From positions 1 to 64,000 of the forward strand of contig JAMPIK010000003.1 in the NCBI GenBank assembly GCA_023662865.1: a stretch of DNA of 64,000 nucleotides. The letters are read 5' to 3'. The position numbers and the translations under genes were made by a program. Positions 17,695-27,753 of the stretch are shown here, one piece after another. A model generated the notes under the pieces. The model was not told the origin of the DNA. It was given only the letters and a program-made list of their open reading frames with translations, and ran no database searches. Every line of letters begins with the position of its first letter. Position 1 is the stretch's first letter. Origin of the DNA: Prevotella sp. (GTDB lineage: Bacteria; Bacteroidota; Bacteroidia; Bacteroidales; Muribaculaceae).

Positions 17695-19077
17695 ATGAAC
17701 CAGCTGACACTCAATGCTCCGTTCTCAATTAAGGGACGCGGACTCCATTCCGGACTGAACATTACCGCCACTTTCTCTCCGGCAGCCGATAATTTCGGTA
17801 TTAAATTCCAACGTACTGACCTTGAAGACAAGCCGATAATAGATGCGCTTGCCGAGAATGTGGTTGACACAAGACGCGGCACCGTGCTTGGTAAGAAAGA
17901 TGTAGTGGTAAGCACCGTAGAGCATGCCATGGCAGCACTTTATGCTTCCGGCATCGACAACTGTCTGATTGAAGTAGACGGTCCGGAAATGCCTATTCTT
18001 GACGGCTCGGCTATCGATTATATTCGCGAAATAGAGCGTGTCGGCACTGTTGAGCAGAAAGCCGATAAAGACTTCTATATCATTAAACAGAAAACCACTC
18101 TCAAAGATGAGGAAACGAGAGCTACCATCACGCTGTATCCTGATGACCATTTCTCGGCACAGGTAATGGTGGAGTACAACTCCCCTATTATACCCAACCA
18201 ATTTGCCATGCTTGACGAAATGGCAGATTTCAAAACAGACATTGCCAGTGCCCGCACTTTTGTGTTTGTACGCGAAATTCTCCCCTTGCTTGAACATGGT
18301 TTGATAAAAGGAGGCTCTCTTGATAATGCCATAGTGATTTACGATGAGAAAATTTCGCAAGAGCAAATCAACAACATATGCGAACTCACCGGTCAGCAAG
18401 AACGCACTCTTGACAATCTCGGCTATATCAACGACACCCCTTTGAAATGGGATAATGAGCCGGCTCGCCACAAACTTATGGATCTTATCGGCGACTTGGC
18501 TCTTGTAGGCCGCCCGATACAAGGTCGTGTGGTAGCGGTACGCCCGGGTCACGGCATCAACAACAAATTCACCCGTATGCTACGCAAAGAGGTGAAACAT
18601 ACAGAAATACAGTCGCCCGTTTATGATCCGAACAAGGCTCCGCTCATTGATGTAAATGGAGTGCGTGCACTTCTCCCCCACCGCTACCCGTTCTTGCTCG
18701 TAGACAAAATCATCGAGATGGACAAGAAGCATGCCGTAGCCGTGAAGAATGTCACTGTCAACGAACCTTTCTTCCAAGGTCACTTCCCCCAGGAGCCTGT
18801 AATGCCCGGTGTGCTGATAGTGGAAGCAATGGCTCAAACAGCCGGTGTGCTCGTACTTAACTGTGTGGAGGAACCGGAACGTTATTCCACTTACTTCATG
18901 AAGATTGACAATGTTAAATTCCGTCAGAAAGTAGTGCCCGGAAATACATTGCTGCTCCATGTAGCCCTCACCACAGAGATACGTCGCGGCTGCGCCACAG
19001 TGAAAGGGTATGCTTTTGTGGGCGAAAAAATAGTCTGCGAAGCGGAATTTATGGCACAAATCATCAAAAACAAGTAA
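17695..19077 (+). CDS. lpxC-fabZ: LpxC-FabZ fusion: UDP-3-O-acyl-GlcNAc deacetylase / 3-hydroxyacyl-ACP dehydratase
   Basis: This is a natural two-domain enzyme of 460 residues. The N-terminal two thirds is LpxC, the zinc deacetylase that commits to lipid A. The zinc ligand His77 is in STVEHAMAAL, the other ligands are in RHKLMDLIGDL, and KGGSLDNAIV is conserved. The C-terminal 150 residues are FabZ: LLPHRYPFLLVDKI carries the catalytic His, followed by GHFPQEPVMPGVLIVEAMAQ. The fusion is typical of Bacteroidetes and ties hydroxyacyl-ACP supply to lipid A synthesis. lpxA starts 3 bp later. Confidence 0.97.
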   Translation: MNQLTLNAPFSIKGRGLHSGLNITATFSPAADNFGIKFQRTDLEDKPIIDALAENVVDTRRGTVLGKKDVVVSTVEHAMAALYASGIDNCLIEVDGPEMPILDGSAIDYIREIERVGTVEQKADKDFYIIKQKTTLKDEETRATITLYPDDHFSAQVMVEYNSPIIPNQFAMLDEMADFKTDIASARTFVFVREILPLLEHGLIKGGSLDNAIVIYDEKISQEQINNICELTGQQERTLDNLGYINDTPLKWDNEPARHKLMDLIGDLALVGRPIQGRVVAVRPGHGINNKFTRMLRKEVKHTEIQSPVYDPNKAPLIDVNGVRALLPHRYPFLLVDKIIEMDKKHAVAVKNVTVNEPFFQGHFPQEPVMPGVLIVEAMAQTAGVLVLNCVEEPERYSTYFMKIDNVKFRQKVVPGNTLLLHVALTTEIRRGCATVKGYAFVGEKIVCEAEFMAQIIKNK

Positions 19078-19080
19078 CTT

Positions 19081-19857
19081 ATGAGCTTAGCACTCAGCTG
19101 CATACATAAAGATGCCGTAATAGGTTCCAATCTTGAGATTGGCAACTTCACAACCATATGTGAAGATGTGGAGATTGGCAACAACTGCGAGATAGGCAAT
19201 AATGTGACCATATACCCCGGTGCTCGTATCGGCAACGGTGTTAAGATTTTCCCCGGTGCGGTAGTGGCTGCCGTGCCTCAGGATTTGAAATTCAAAGGAG
19301 AATACAGCACTGCCCATGTAGGCGATGGCACTACTCTGCGCGAATGTGTCACGGTGCACCGCGGCACAGCGTCAAAAGGGAAAACCATAGTAGGCTCCAA
19401 TTGCCTGATTATGGCATATTCTCATGTTGCCCATGATTGCCGTATCGGCAATAATGTAATAATATCCAACGCTTCGCAACTTGCCGGCGAAGTGATAGTA
19501 GACGACTTTGCCGTAATAGGCGGCGGCAGCCTTATTCATCAATTTTGCCACCTCGGCAAAGGCATCATGCTCCAAGGCGGTGCATTGGTTAACAAGGATA
19601 TACCCCCTTACGTTAAGGCTGCTCGCGAACCTATATCATACGTAGGTCTAAACACCATCGGCATGCACCGGCGCGGCATGAAACAAGAAGAAATAGACGT
19701 GATATCAGCCGTCTACCGCCTGCTTTATCTCACAGACCTGAATATTACAAACGCCGTGAAACTGGTGCTTGACAAGATTCCGGCCTGTCCTATTCGCGAT
19801 GAGATTGTTGAATTTGTGCGCAATTCCGAGCGAGGCGTAATTCGCTCCGCAATTTAA
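19081..19857 (+). CDS. lpxA: Acyl-[ACP]:UDP-N-acetylglucosamine O-acyltransferase
   Basis: This 258-residue left-handed beta-helix enzyme catalyses the first step of lipid A synthesis. Hexapeptide repeats run from the N-terminus (IHKDAVIGSNLEIGNFTTI) to about residue 185. The catalytic His is in AYSHVAHDCRIGNNVIISN. The C-terminal helical domain has NTIGMHRRGMKQEEIDVISAVYRLLY, typical of LpxA. It is last in the lpx run; glutamine synthetase follows after 29 bp. Confidence 0.97.
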   Translation: MSLALSCIHKDAVIGSNLEIGNFTTICEDVEIGNNCEIGNNVTIYPGARIGNGVKIFPGAVVAAVPQDLKFKGEYSTAHVGDGTTLRECVTVHRGTASKGKTIVGSNCLIMAYSHVAHDCRIGNNVIISNASQLAGEVIVDDFAVIGGGSLIHQFCHLGKGIMLQGGALVNKDIPPYVKAAREPISYVGLNTIGMHRRGMKQEEIDVISAVYRLLYLTDLNITNAVKLVLDKIPACPIRDEIVEFVRNSERGVIRSAI

Positions 19858-19886
19858 AAGATTAAATACCTAAAATCACAATACCA

Positions 19887-21392
19887 ATGAATTCCAAAAT
19901 TGAACTCTGCCCCAACCAACTGGTGCAGTATCTTCAAAAAGAGGCTAAAGACTTCCGCCGTTCTGACATTATCCGCTTCGTGAAGGAAAACGACATCAAG
20001 ATGGTCAACTTCATGTATCCGGCCGGCGACCAGCGCCTCAAGACTCTTAACTTCGTAATCAATTCTGAAGAATACCTTGAGTCCATTCTTACATTCGGTG
20101 AGCGCGTAGACGGCTCCAGCCTGTTCCCGTTCATCGAAGCCGGCAACTCCGACTTGTATGTAATTCCCCGCTATCGCACAGCGTTTGTAGACCCGTTTGC
20201 CGAGGTGCCTACTCTCACCATGCTCGCTTCTTTCTTCGACAAAGACGGCCATCCGCTGAAAACTTCACCCGAATACACATTGCAGAAGGCATGCGAGTCA
20301 TTCCGCAAAGTTACCGGTCTGGAGTTCTACGCTATGGGCGAACTTGAATACTATGTGATAGCCGAAGACGAAGGCCTCTACCCCGCTACTGACCAGAAAG
20401 GCTACCACGAGAGCGGCCCGTATGCAAAATTCAATGAGTTCCGCACTCTTTGCATGGAGTACATTTCACGCACCGGCGGCCAGATTAAGTACGGCCACAA
20501 CGAGGTTGGCAACTTTACCCTCGACGGTATGGTTTATGAACAAAACGAAATTGAGTTCCTGCCGGTACCCGCAACAGAAGCTGCCGACACTCTGATGCTC
20601 GCAAAATGGATTATCCGCAACCTTGGCAACAAGATGGGTCTGGACGTAACTTTCGCACCCAAAATCACTGCCGGTAAAGCCGGTTCGGGTCTGCATATTC
20701 ACTTCAAGCTTATGAACGGCGATGAGAATGTAATGACAAATGCAGAAGGTGTACTCTCCGACGAAGCTCGCAAAGCAATCGCCGGTATTCTCACTATGGC
20801 ACCCTCAATCACCGCTTTCGGCAACAAAGTGCCTACCTCATACCTGCGCCTTGTGCCTCATCAGGAAGCTCCAACAAACATCTGTTGGGGAGACCGCAAC
20901 CGCTCAGTACTCGTACGCGTTCCCTTAGGTTGGACCGGCAAGGTGGATATGTGTGCACAGGCTAATCCTCTTGAAGTCAACGACATTGTACCCCCCGCAC
21001 AGAAACAGACCGCAGAACTTCGTTCATCAGACTGCTCTGCCGACATCTATCAGCTGCTCGCCGGTATGACCGTAGCCGCACGCCACGGCTTTGAAATGGA
21101 CAACGCCCTCAAGGTTGCCGAAGATACATATGTAGCCGTAAACATTCACAAAGACGAGAATAAAGACAAACTCGCCGTGCTTGCTTCCCTGCCCGACAGC
21201 TGTGTAGCCTCCGCCGATTGCCTTGAAAAGCAGAAGAGCGTTTACGAGCAATACGATGTATTCTCACCCGAGATGATTGCCGGTATAGTAGCCGACCTGC
21301 GCAAATTCCATGACGGCGACCTGCGTGCCAAGGTAAATGCTTCGCCCAGCGCAATGATGGATTTGGTGCGTAAATATTGGCATTGCGGTTAA
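19887..21392 (+). CDS. Glutamine synthetase family protein (type I-like)
   Basis: This 501-residue protein forms glutamine from glutamate and ammonia. The catalytic-domain motifs are present: FYAMGELEYYV near the start of the barrel, the glutamate/ATP site KAGSGLHIHFKL, the arginine-rich site CWGDRNRSVLVRVPLGW, and ELRSSDCSADIYQLLAGM near the C-terminus. It is longer than the 440-470 residues of classical GlnA and shorter than the 700-residue GSIII of Bacteroides. I do not see the NLYDLP-type adenylylation tyrosine, so control is probably not by adenylylation. A divergent member acting on a related substrate cannot be excluded. Confidence 0.82.
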   Translation: MNSKIELCPNQLVQYLQKEAKDFRRSDIIRFVKENDIKMVNFMYPAGDQRLKTLNFVINSEEYLESILTFGERVDGSSLFPFIEAGNSDLYVIPRYRTAFVDPFAEVPTLTMLASFFDKDGHPLKTSPEYTLQKACESFRKVTGLEFYAMGELEYYVIAEDEGLYPATDQKGYHESGPYAKFNEFRTLCMEYISRTGGQIKYGHNEVGNFTLDGMVYEQNEIEFLPVPATEAADTLMLAKWIIRNLGNKMGLDVTFAPKITAGKAGSGLHIHFKLMNGDENVMTNAEGVLSDEARKAIAGILTMAPSITAFGNKVPTSYLRLVPHQEAPTNICWGDRNRSVLVRVPLGWTGKVDMCAQANPLEVNDIVPPAQKQTAELRSSDCSADIYQLLAGMTVAARHGFEMDNALKVAEDTYVAVNIHKDENKDKLAVLASLPDSCVASADCLEKQKSVYEQYDVFSPEMIAGIVADLRKFHDGDLRAKVNASPSAMMDLVRKYWHCG

Positions 21393-21412
21393 TCTAACAG
21401 TCTGTGCTCGGA

Positions 21413-22456
21413 GTGAAGATAATTCTTGACAATATCATCTTTTCGCTCCAAAAGGTCGGAGGTATATCCGGCTCATGGGCACTTCTTATCGAACAACTGC
21501 TCAAATACCCCGAATTAGACATCCGTTTCATTGAGAGGAGTGATGCTAATAACAACATATTTCGTGCTTCTTTAAGTATCCCTCCCTCAAAAATAATCCG
21601 ATACGAAAGTCTTCCTTTGCAACTTGACCGATATATGCCGGTCAAGTGCAAGGAAGACTCTCCTTTTGTATTCCACAGCTCATACTATCGCACTTGTACT
21701 TCGCCAAAGGCTCGCTCTGTGGTTACTCTCCATGATTTTATTTACGAAGAGACGCATTGCCACTCCCTGCCTGCTCGTAAAGTGCATTTCCTTCAAAAAA
21801 ACAAAGCTCTTAAAGCCGCTACAGCAATAGCAGCAATCAGCGAGGCAACACGCTCCCGACTGAATAAGTATTATCCGAATCTGAAAGCATCAATCAGGGT
21901 AATCGGAAATCCCATTGTTTGCAATAATCTTGGGAACACACGTTCTGTCCGGGAACCATATATATTATATGTAGGCAGCAGATTGAAATATAAAAATTTT
22001 GAAAATGCGGTAAGGGCGTGTGCACTTGCGCAATTCGCACCTTTGAAGATTGTAGGTGCGCCGCTCACCAAAGATGAACATAAACTCCTGTGTGATTCCG
22101 GAATAGACTATTCACTATCAATTTACCCGGACAACGAAGAGCTCAGTGCACTTTACTCAAACGCTCACTGTCTGTTGTTTGTCAGCGAGCATGAAGGGTT
22201 CGGCATACCCATAATAGAAGCACAGGCTCACGGCTGCCCTGTGATAATCAGTAATTGTGATGCCTGTATGGAAACCGGTGGTAAAGCCGTTCTCATAGCA
22301 CCCGAAGCAGATATAGCGCGGATAGCCGTGCACATCAACACTCTGCAATATCCCGATACACGGCAAGCACTGATAGCCGAAGGTTACCGAAACATTCAAA
22401 AATTCCAATCCGAAATAATAGCCTCCCAATACCTTGCACTCTATTCCAAAATTTAG
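21413..22456 (+). CDS. Glycosyltransferase, GT4-like
   Basis: This is a GT-B fold transferase of 347 residues. It starts MKIILDNIIFSLQKVGGISG, where the Gly-Gly loop is the usual nucleotide-sugar-side motif. The C-terminal half has LYVGSRLKYKNFENAV and the EHEGFGIPIIEAQAHGCPVI motif (E-x7-E) of GT4 mannosyl/glucosyltransferases. The start is a GTG; another in-frame GTG lies 9 bp upstream at 21404, and the shorter form fits the family N-terminus better. It follows the glutamine synthetase by about 20 bp. Given the lipid A genes upstream, a role in envelope glycan assembly is plausible but unproven. Confidence 0.82.
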   Translation: MKIILDNIIFSLQKVGGISGSWALLIEQLLKYPELDIRFIERSDANNNIFRASLSIPPSKIIRYESLPLQLDRYMPVKCKEDSPFVFHSSYYRTCTSPKARSVVTLHDFIYEETHCHSLPARKVHFLQKNKALKAATAIAAISEATRSRLNKYYPNLKASIRVIGNPIVCNNLGNTRSVREPYILYVGSRLKYKNFENAVRACALAQFAPLKIVGAPLTKDEHKLLCDSGIDYSLSIYPDNEELSALYSNAHCLLFVSEHEGFGIPIIEAQAHGCPVIISNCDACMETGGKAVLIAPEADIARIAVHINTLQYPDTRQALIAEGYRNIQKFQSEIIASQYLALYSKI

Positions 22457-22611
22457 AGTGTCAAGACAATTGCACAGTTTTAGGACCAATTTCTTTGCGT
22501 GTGTTCTTAAGCTCCTTATCATAAAACCGAAGCATTCAATCATATAGAACCAATTTTCAGAATAAAGTGCTTGACCTTATCTACAAGCTGACCAATCAGT
22601 TACGGGGCTGC

Positions 22612-22648
22612 GAAAATAAAAAAGAGGACTCATACGAAGTGAATCCTC
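22612..22648 (-). terminator. Terminator of tRNA-Leu
   Basis: On the minus strand, GAGGATTCA pairs with TGAGTCCTC (one G-U pair), followed by TTTTTTATTTT. It lies just past the 3' end of the tRNA. Confidence 0.8.
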
Positions 22649-22655
22649 AATTCAG

Positions 22656-22737
22656 TACCCTGAGCCGGGGTCGAACCGGCACGGATTGCTCCACTGGTGT
22701 TTGAGACCAGCGCGTCTACCGATTCCGCCATCAGGGC
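22656..22737 (-). tRNA. tRNA-Leu (anticodon CAA)
   Basis: The minus strand from 22737 folds as a type II tRNA. The acceptor is GCCCTGA/TCAGGGT (closing G-U) with discriminator A, the anticodon stem-loop is CTGGT-CTCAAAC-ACCAG giving CAA, there is a long variable arm (TGGAGCAATCCGT), and the T arm is CCGGTTCGACCCCGG. CCA is not encoded. The flanks (22457-22611 and 22738-22967) are AT-rich and I see no gene in them. Confidence 0.96.
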
Positions 22738-22967
22738 ATATGGCTTATTTTCTAATTTTTGTCGTACTCTATGACTGCCTATGCATTCATTACATAATTG
22801 GCAGCCTTGCGAGTGCAAAGTTACTGCTTTTTTTTAATTCAGCCAAACAGTTTATGTACGTATTTACAATAAAATCTATAAAATTCATTTCATTCACACT
22901 GCAACACCTTGATTTATAAAGGTTTCGTCTCCATTACAAACGCCGGACTGTCCTATACAAGCGGCGA

Positions 22968-25244
22968 TTACATCCCGGGGGCAGAGCCTTGCCCCGCGCC
23001 GTTTGTGGGCATTGAGCCTATTCCCGAACCGGAAGATGACTGGTTCACATCATCGTTGTAGATGGTTTTGGTAGTAGTTTTCATTCTTTGGTTGAACGAA
23101 CCTATGCGGTATGAAACGGAGACTCCGACATTCCACAATGACATCTTGGACACATTGCGAGTAATGATATCGGGAGTGTAATTTACGTCCCCGAATGTTC
23201 GGGTAGGTGTGCAGAAGTTAGTTGCGGAAAGCGTGATACGAAGGCGTTTTTCATTCAATAGGGACTTCGTCAACCCCAGTCCGTGATAGTTCCAGCTTGC
23301 ACCTTTGCCTTGAAATGTTACCCCCATACTGCCCGCACCGCCATAGGCTGACAATTCCAAATCCCATGGCATTTCGTAGCTGAAATCGCCTCCGGCATTC
23401 CAACCCCAACCATGATTATGAACGTTTACCTTACCGCTCTTGTAGTCTTTATAGTCCACGCCGGTGTTCACGCTAAGTCTCATACCTTGAATTATGGGAT
23501 AAGATGCGTACACAAACAATGTGCCCCGGTTGCAGTGTCCGTAGTTGCCGTAGGTAGTATACATTACTCCATCGGCACCCAAATATCTGTAATCGAGAAT
23601 CATGCGGTCTGTATAGTTATAACCGAGGCTCACGTTGAGTTGCACGGGAAGCGAGAAGTTGGAATAGGTAAGGCTTACGTTGTTTGCTTTCTGCGAAACA
23701 AGTTCCGGATTACCATATGTAAAATTCAATGTTGATGTCTCTTTATGATAAGGATTAAGCTGCTCCAAACTTGGACGAGTTATGCGCATTTGGTAAGAAA
23801 GGCGCAGAGAGGAATAGTCCGGCATGGTATAGTTGATCATCACATTGGGCACAAGGTCGTTTAGATTTTGCGAGAAGTCGGTATGTCCGGGAGTGAGGAA
23901 TTTTGAACTTAGCCGGGTATACTCATATCGTAGCCCTCCCTTTACAGTCCAGGCGGCGAACTTGCCGGTGTATGCTCCATAGACGGCAACGACGTCTTGG
24001 TGTTGCTTCATGCTCACACTCATGGCTTCGTCATATATCCACGCAATGCCGTCTTCCGAATTATATCTGTAAGTGTCGCCGGTGTTGCGTCTCATTATAT
24101 ATTTGGCACCGGTTTCAAGAGTATGCTTCTGTGCAAAAGGGAGAGTATAGTCAAATTGAAATGTATGTTCATTGTCCGGATACTTTGTATCTTGGCGCAG
24201 CCCGGGAAGTGTACCGGGATAATTTGCATAGTCATCGTAGATACTTGTCTCCGTTTGGTGGCTCATATTGCGGCTATATTGATAAAGGAGTACAATATTA
24301 TGCTCCGGAGAGTTGAAATTGTGCTGCCAGTTAGCACCGAGAGTGTAACTCAGGTATTTGTGCTTGAAGTCTGAAAGAGAGGCATAACTCCATTGTTTGT
24401 TTCCGGCAATGTCATACATGCCGTAATTTACGCGTGTGCTGAACGGCAAATTGACGTTGAACAGGTTTGCACTTGCAGTAAACAGGTTTTTATCGTTTGG
24501 TTCCCAAGCCGCCTGAAGTCCGCCGAAGTCAAAATTGTTGTGTAAATCCATTTCGGTAGTAGCCTTATAGAGATGGTCGGTATTGTTTTTAAGGTACTCA
24601 ATGGAAGAAGTCTGCTGCATACCATCTATCATGTTGTATGAATGGTTGTAATTCAAATTAAGACTTACCTTATTGAATTTTGCCATTGCGTTTACCCCGC
24701 CTCCGATATTTTGTCTGCTGCCGGTAGCAGTTACTGTAGCTGAATAGCCGTTTACTTTGGCTTGTGATTCGGTAATGATATTGATAATACCGCCGACACC
24801 CTCGGCATCGTATTTGGCACCCGGGTCGGTGATAACCTCCACTTTCTTAATCATTGAAGCCGGCATAGCTTTGAGTATGTCCTTGTAATTTGCTGACAGT
24901 GCCGGATTGGGCTTTCCGTTCAGATATATTTGAAAATTGCTTTCTCCTTTCAGTTTTATGTTGCCATCGGCATCTACCGTTATCATCGGCACTTTGCGCA
25001 ACATATCCGATGCCGTAGCTGTTTGAGCCGATGGATCCTCCTCCATGATATACGTCACTTTGTCGGCAGAAGCCTGTATAATCGGTTTGTCACCCACAAC
25101 CGTTATCTCTTCAAGCACCTTCTCATCAAAGGGTTGCTGTCCGGGTAATGTATCTGCATATAGCACCTCGGGCTCTTGCGCATATAGCATTCCGATACCG
25201 GCAAGGCAAATTGTGCTGACACTCAATATTCTGTTCGCATTCAT
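22968..25244 (-). CDS. TonB-dependent receptor, outer-membrane beta-barrel family
   Basis: The start at 25244 (MNANRILSVSTICLAGIGMLYAQ) gives a proper signal peptide, so the protein has 758 residues. A TonB-box-like LEEITVVGDKP leads into a plug domain (RKVPMITVDADGNIKLKGESNFQIYLNGKP; MIKKVEVITDPGAKYDAEGVGGIINIIT), then a barrel of about 22 strands with alternating aromatic residues. The last strand (GVSVSYRIGSF) is followed by a 35-residue Ser/Gly-rich tail, as in many members of this family. There is no SusD partner, so it is not a classic polysaccharide locus. The substrate is unknown; peptide, metal or small glycan uptake are all possible. Confidence 0.88.
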   Translation of the reverse strand: MNANRILSVSTICLAGIGMLYAQEPEVLYADTLPGQQPFDEKVLEEITVVGDKPIIQASADKVTYIMEEDPSAQTATASDMLRKVPMITVDADGNIKLKGESNFQIYLNGKPNPALSANYKDILKAMPASMIKKVEVITDPGAKYDAEGVGGIINIITESQAKVNGYSATVTATGSRQNIGGGVNAMAKFNKVSLNLNYNHSYNMIDGMQQTSSIEYLKNNTDHLYKATTEMDLHNNFDFGGLQAAWEPNDKNLFTASANLFNVNLPFSTRVNYGMYDIAGNKQWSYASLSDFKHKYLSYTLGANWQHNFNSPEHNIVLLYQYSRNMSHQTETSIYDDYANYPGTLPGLRQDTKYPDNEHTFQFDYTLPFAQKHTLETGAKYIMRRNTGDTYRYNSEDGIAWIYDEAMSVSMKQHQDVVAVYGAYTGKFAAWTVKGGLRYEYTRLSSKFLTPGHTDFSQNLNDLVPNVMINYTMPDYSSLRLSYQMRITRPSLEQLNPYHKETSTLNFTYGNPELVSQKANNVSLTYSNFSLPVQLNVSLGYNYTDRMILDYRYLGADGVMYTTYGNYGHCNRGTLFVYASYPIIQGMRLSVNTGVDYKDYKSGKVNVHNHGWGWNAGGDFSYEMPWDLELSAYGGAGSMGVTFQGKGASWNYHGLGLTKSLLNEKRLRITLSATNFCTPTRTFGDVNYTPDIITRNVSKMSLWNVGVSVSYRIGSFNQRMKTTTKTIYNDDVNQSSSGSGIGSMPTNGAGQGSAPGM

Positions 25245-25450
25245 ATTTGTTATATCATGTTTATCTTTTAGACGCTGCAAAATTATATAATGCTTCAGTA
25301 CTATGCAATACACACTACTGTATTTAACAATATTTAACAAATAAAAATTCCTTACTTTTGAACCAAACGGTCTTGTATAGCGTTGTGAGTATGTAAATTG
25401 CAGATTGTAATATCTGCGCATCAGATTTGAATAACACACAAAATATTTTT

Positions 25451-26017
25451 ATGGAACCGATTCTTAATACTAAATTTCCTGAGTTCAAACTCAATGCCTA
25501 TCAAGACGGCAAGTTCATCACTGTGAGCAACGAAGACATCAAAGGCAAGTGGGCCGTGTTCTTCTTCTACCCCGCAGACTTTACTTTCGTATGTCCGACA
25601 GAACTTGTGGACATGGCTAACAAGTATGACCAACTCAAGAAGATGGGTGTAGAGGTGTACTCTGTAAGCTGCGATACTCAATTTGTACACAAGGCATGGC
25701 ACGATGCTTCGGACAGCATAAAGAAAATCAAATATCCGATGCTTGCAGATCCGACCGGTATGCTCGGACGCGCGTTGGGCGTATATATTGAGGAAGAAGG
25801 TCTTGACTATCGAGGCACATTCGTAACAGACCCGGAAGGCATGATCAAGCTGATTGAGATAAACGACAACAGCATAGGTCGTAACGCCGATGAGCTTATC
25901 CGCAAAATCGAAGCGGCACAGTTTGTTGCCTCACATCCCGGCGAGGTATGCCCTGCCAAATGGAAAGAGGGCGAGAAAGTGCTCAAGCCCAGCATTGATC
26001 TGGTAGGTAAAATCTAA
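25451..26017 (+). CDS. ahpC: Alkyl hydroperoxide reductase subunit C (peroxiredoxin)
   Basis: The start at 25451 (MEPILNTKFPEFKL) fits typical AhpC and gives 188 residues. The peroxidatic Cys48 is in FYPADFTFVCPTEL and the resolving cysteine is in HPGEVCPAKW (about 167), which makes it a 2-Cys Prx1-type enzyme reducing H2O2 and organic peroxides. It is paired with ahpF 103 bp downstream. A TACTTTTG -7-like box (25353-25360) lies upstream; no OxyR site could be confirmed by eye. It is divergent from the TonB receptor gene. Confidence 0.96.
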   Translation: MEPILNTKFPEFKLNAYQDGKFITVSNEDIKGKWAVFFFYPADFTFVCPTELVDMANKYDQLKKMGVEVYSVSCDTQFVHKAWHDASDSIKKIKYPMLADPTGMLGRALGVYIEEEGLDYRGTFVTDPEGMIKLIEINDNSIGRNADELIRKIEAAQFVASHPGEVCPAKWKEGEKVLKPSIDLVGKI

Positions 26018-26120
26018 AAGTATAGCTTAATTATCATTAATAAAGAAAACAGTTTTTCGCAATCTGATGCGGTGACGGTATTTTATCAGACCTCCATCGC
26101 ATCTTTTATTTTTAACAACC

Positions 26121-27680
26121 ATGACATTAGATAAAAATATACTGTCTCAACTTACGGAGATTTTCAAAATGCTGTCTTCTCCGGTGGAATTTCACATACT
26201 CTCCTCCGAGGAAGATGAGAAGAGTGTTGAAATGACAGAGTTTATAGAGCAACTTTGTTCAACCTCCTCCCTATTGAGTTTCAGTAAAGAAAAGAATGAA
26301 AAGCCCGGAGCAGAATTTTCCATTTTCCATGCCGGGACTCCCACACGCATTACTTTCCGTGGAATTCCGGGCGGTCATGAGTTCAATTCGCTCTTAATGG
26401 CAATTCTCAACTCTGACGGCAAGGGTAAAAACTTGCCGGACGATGTTACTCGGAAACGCATTGAGTCTCTCAACGCACCGATTGCCCTGACCACGTTTGT
26501 TTCCTTGTCATGCACCAACTGCCCGGACGTTGTTCAGGCTCTTAACATTGTGGCGTTGCTTAACGATGGTGTAACTCACACCATTATAGACGGCGGAGCA
26601 TACCCGAATGAGGCTGACAAATTAGGGGTGCAAGCAGTACCGTCTGTCTATGTCGGCGACAAATTATTCAGCGTAGGGAAAGCAACACTAGGCGAATTGC
26701 TTGACAAATTGGAAAATGGGTTTGGTACAAAGCAAGTTAAAGACTCGGCTACTCCGGCTGCAATTAAAGAGTTTGATATGCTCATCTTGGGTGGTGGTCC
26801 GGCCGGTGTGTCGGCAGCAATATATGGTGCGCGAAAGGGATTAACAGTAGGTATTATAACACGCGAAGGAGGTGGCAGCGTATCGCTTACCGGATCAATT
26901 GACAATCTGATTACTACACGCACCACCACGGGTGATACACTTGCCGCGGAACTCACAGGTAATGCAGCCTATTATGGTGCTCAAATTTATGACAACAGAA
27001 CTGTGAGCGAGGTCAATCTCACAGAACCGGTGAAAACAATAAGAACTTCTTCCGGCGAAATATTTTCCTCAAAGAGGCTGATAATAGCTACCGGAGCCAC
27101 ACCTCGCCATTTGAACATACCCGGAGAGAGTGAATACATCGGTCGAGGCGTGGCATTCTGCCCCCATTGCGACGGGCCTTATTTCAAAGGGAAAGACGTG
27201 GTAATAGTGGGAGGCGGTAATGCCGGAATTGAGGCGGCCATTGATTTGGCCGGGCTTTGCCGTCATGTCATTGTGCTTGAATTCCTGCCCGAAATGAAAG
27301 CCGATGAAGTGCTCCTCAGGCATTTGGCTTCTTTGTCGAATGTAGACACATTTGTAAATCGTCAGGTTGTGGAGATTGTAGGCAACGGCAAAAAGGTTAC
27401 CAATTTGATGGTAAAAAACCGTGAGACTCAAAAGGACTACGATATAGCGGTTGACGGCATATTCATTCAAATCGGCACTGTTCCAAACAGCAATTTGTTT
27501 GAAGACAAACTTGAGATGAACAAACACGGGGAAATAATCACCGACAGACACTGTCGTACATCAGTGTCTGGTGTTTATGCCGCCGGAGATGTCGCCACAA
27601 GTCCCTTCAAACAGATAGTAGTCGCAATAGGCGAAGGGGCGACAGCAGCCCTCTCAGCATTTGAAGACATGATTCATTGA
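26121..27680 (+). CDS. ahpF: Alkyl hydroperoxide reductase subunit F
   Basis: This 519-residue flavoprotein reduces AhpC with NAD(P)H. The N-terminal tandem thioredoxin-fold domain carries the CxxC at Cys131/Cys134 (CTNC). The thioredoxin-reductase-like part has the FAD site (LILGGGPAGVSAAIYGARKG), the second redox pair Cys347/Cys350 (CPHC), the nucleotide site VVIVGGGNAGIEAA and the C-terminal GVYAAGDVATSPFKQI. Domain order and length match AhpF. The 100-bp gap after ahpC, with an inverted repeat, suggests partial processing or termination between the two. Confidence 0.97.
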   Translation: MTLDKNILSQLTEIFKMLSSPVEFHILSSEEDEKSVEMTEFIEQLCSTSSLLSFSKEKNEKPGAEFSIFHAGTPTRITFRGIPGGHEFNSLLMAILNSDGKGKNLPDDVTRKRIESLNAPIALTTFVSLSCTNCPDVVQALNIVALLNDGVTHTIIDGGAYPNEADKLGVQAVPSVYVGDKLFSVGKATLGELLDKLENGFGTKQVKDSATPAAIKEFDMLILGGGPAGVSAAIYGARKGLTVGIITREGGGSVSLTGSIDNLITTRTTTGDTLAAELTGNAAYYGAQIYDNRTVSEVNLTEPVKTIRTSSGEIFSSKRLIIATGATPRHLNIPGESEYIGRGVAFCPHCDGPYFKGKDVVIVGGGNAGIEAAIDLAGLCRHVIVLEFLPEMKADEVLLRHLASLSNVDTFVNRQVVEIVGNGKKVTNLMVKNRETQKDYDIAVDGIFIQIGTVPNSNLFEDKLEMNKHGEIITDRHCRTSVSGVYAAGDVATSPFKQIVVAIGEGATAALSAFEDMIH

Positions 27681-27692
27681 CACAAAACAATC

Positions 27693-27738
27693 ATAGCAAA
27701 GCGCGCTGCGGTTTGAACACCGCAGCGCGCTTTGCTAT
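27693..27738. terminator. Bidirectional terminator between ahpF and the efflux operon
   Basis: A perfect 20-bp inverted repeat (27693-27712 with 27719-27738, 6-nt loop, GC-rich core GCGCGCTGCGG) lies between two convergent genes. Confidence 0.85.
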
Positions 27739-27753
27739 TTCAGGACACCTGTT

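Noticed and set aside
17725..18552. Minus-strand open frame of 275 codons inside lpxC-fabZ
   Set aside because: Fully antisense to a well-conserved enzyme, no recognisable domain.
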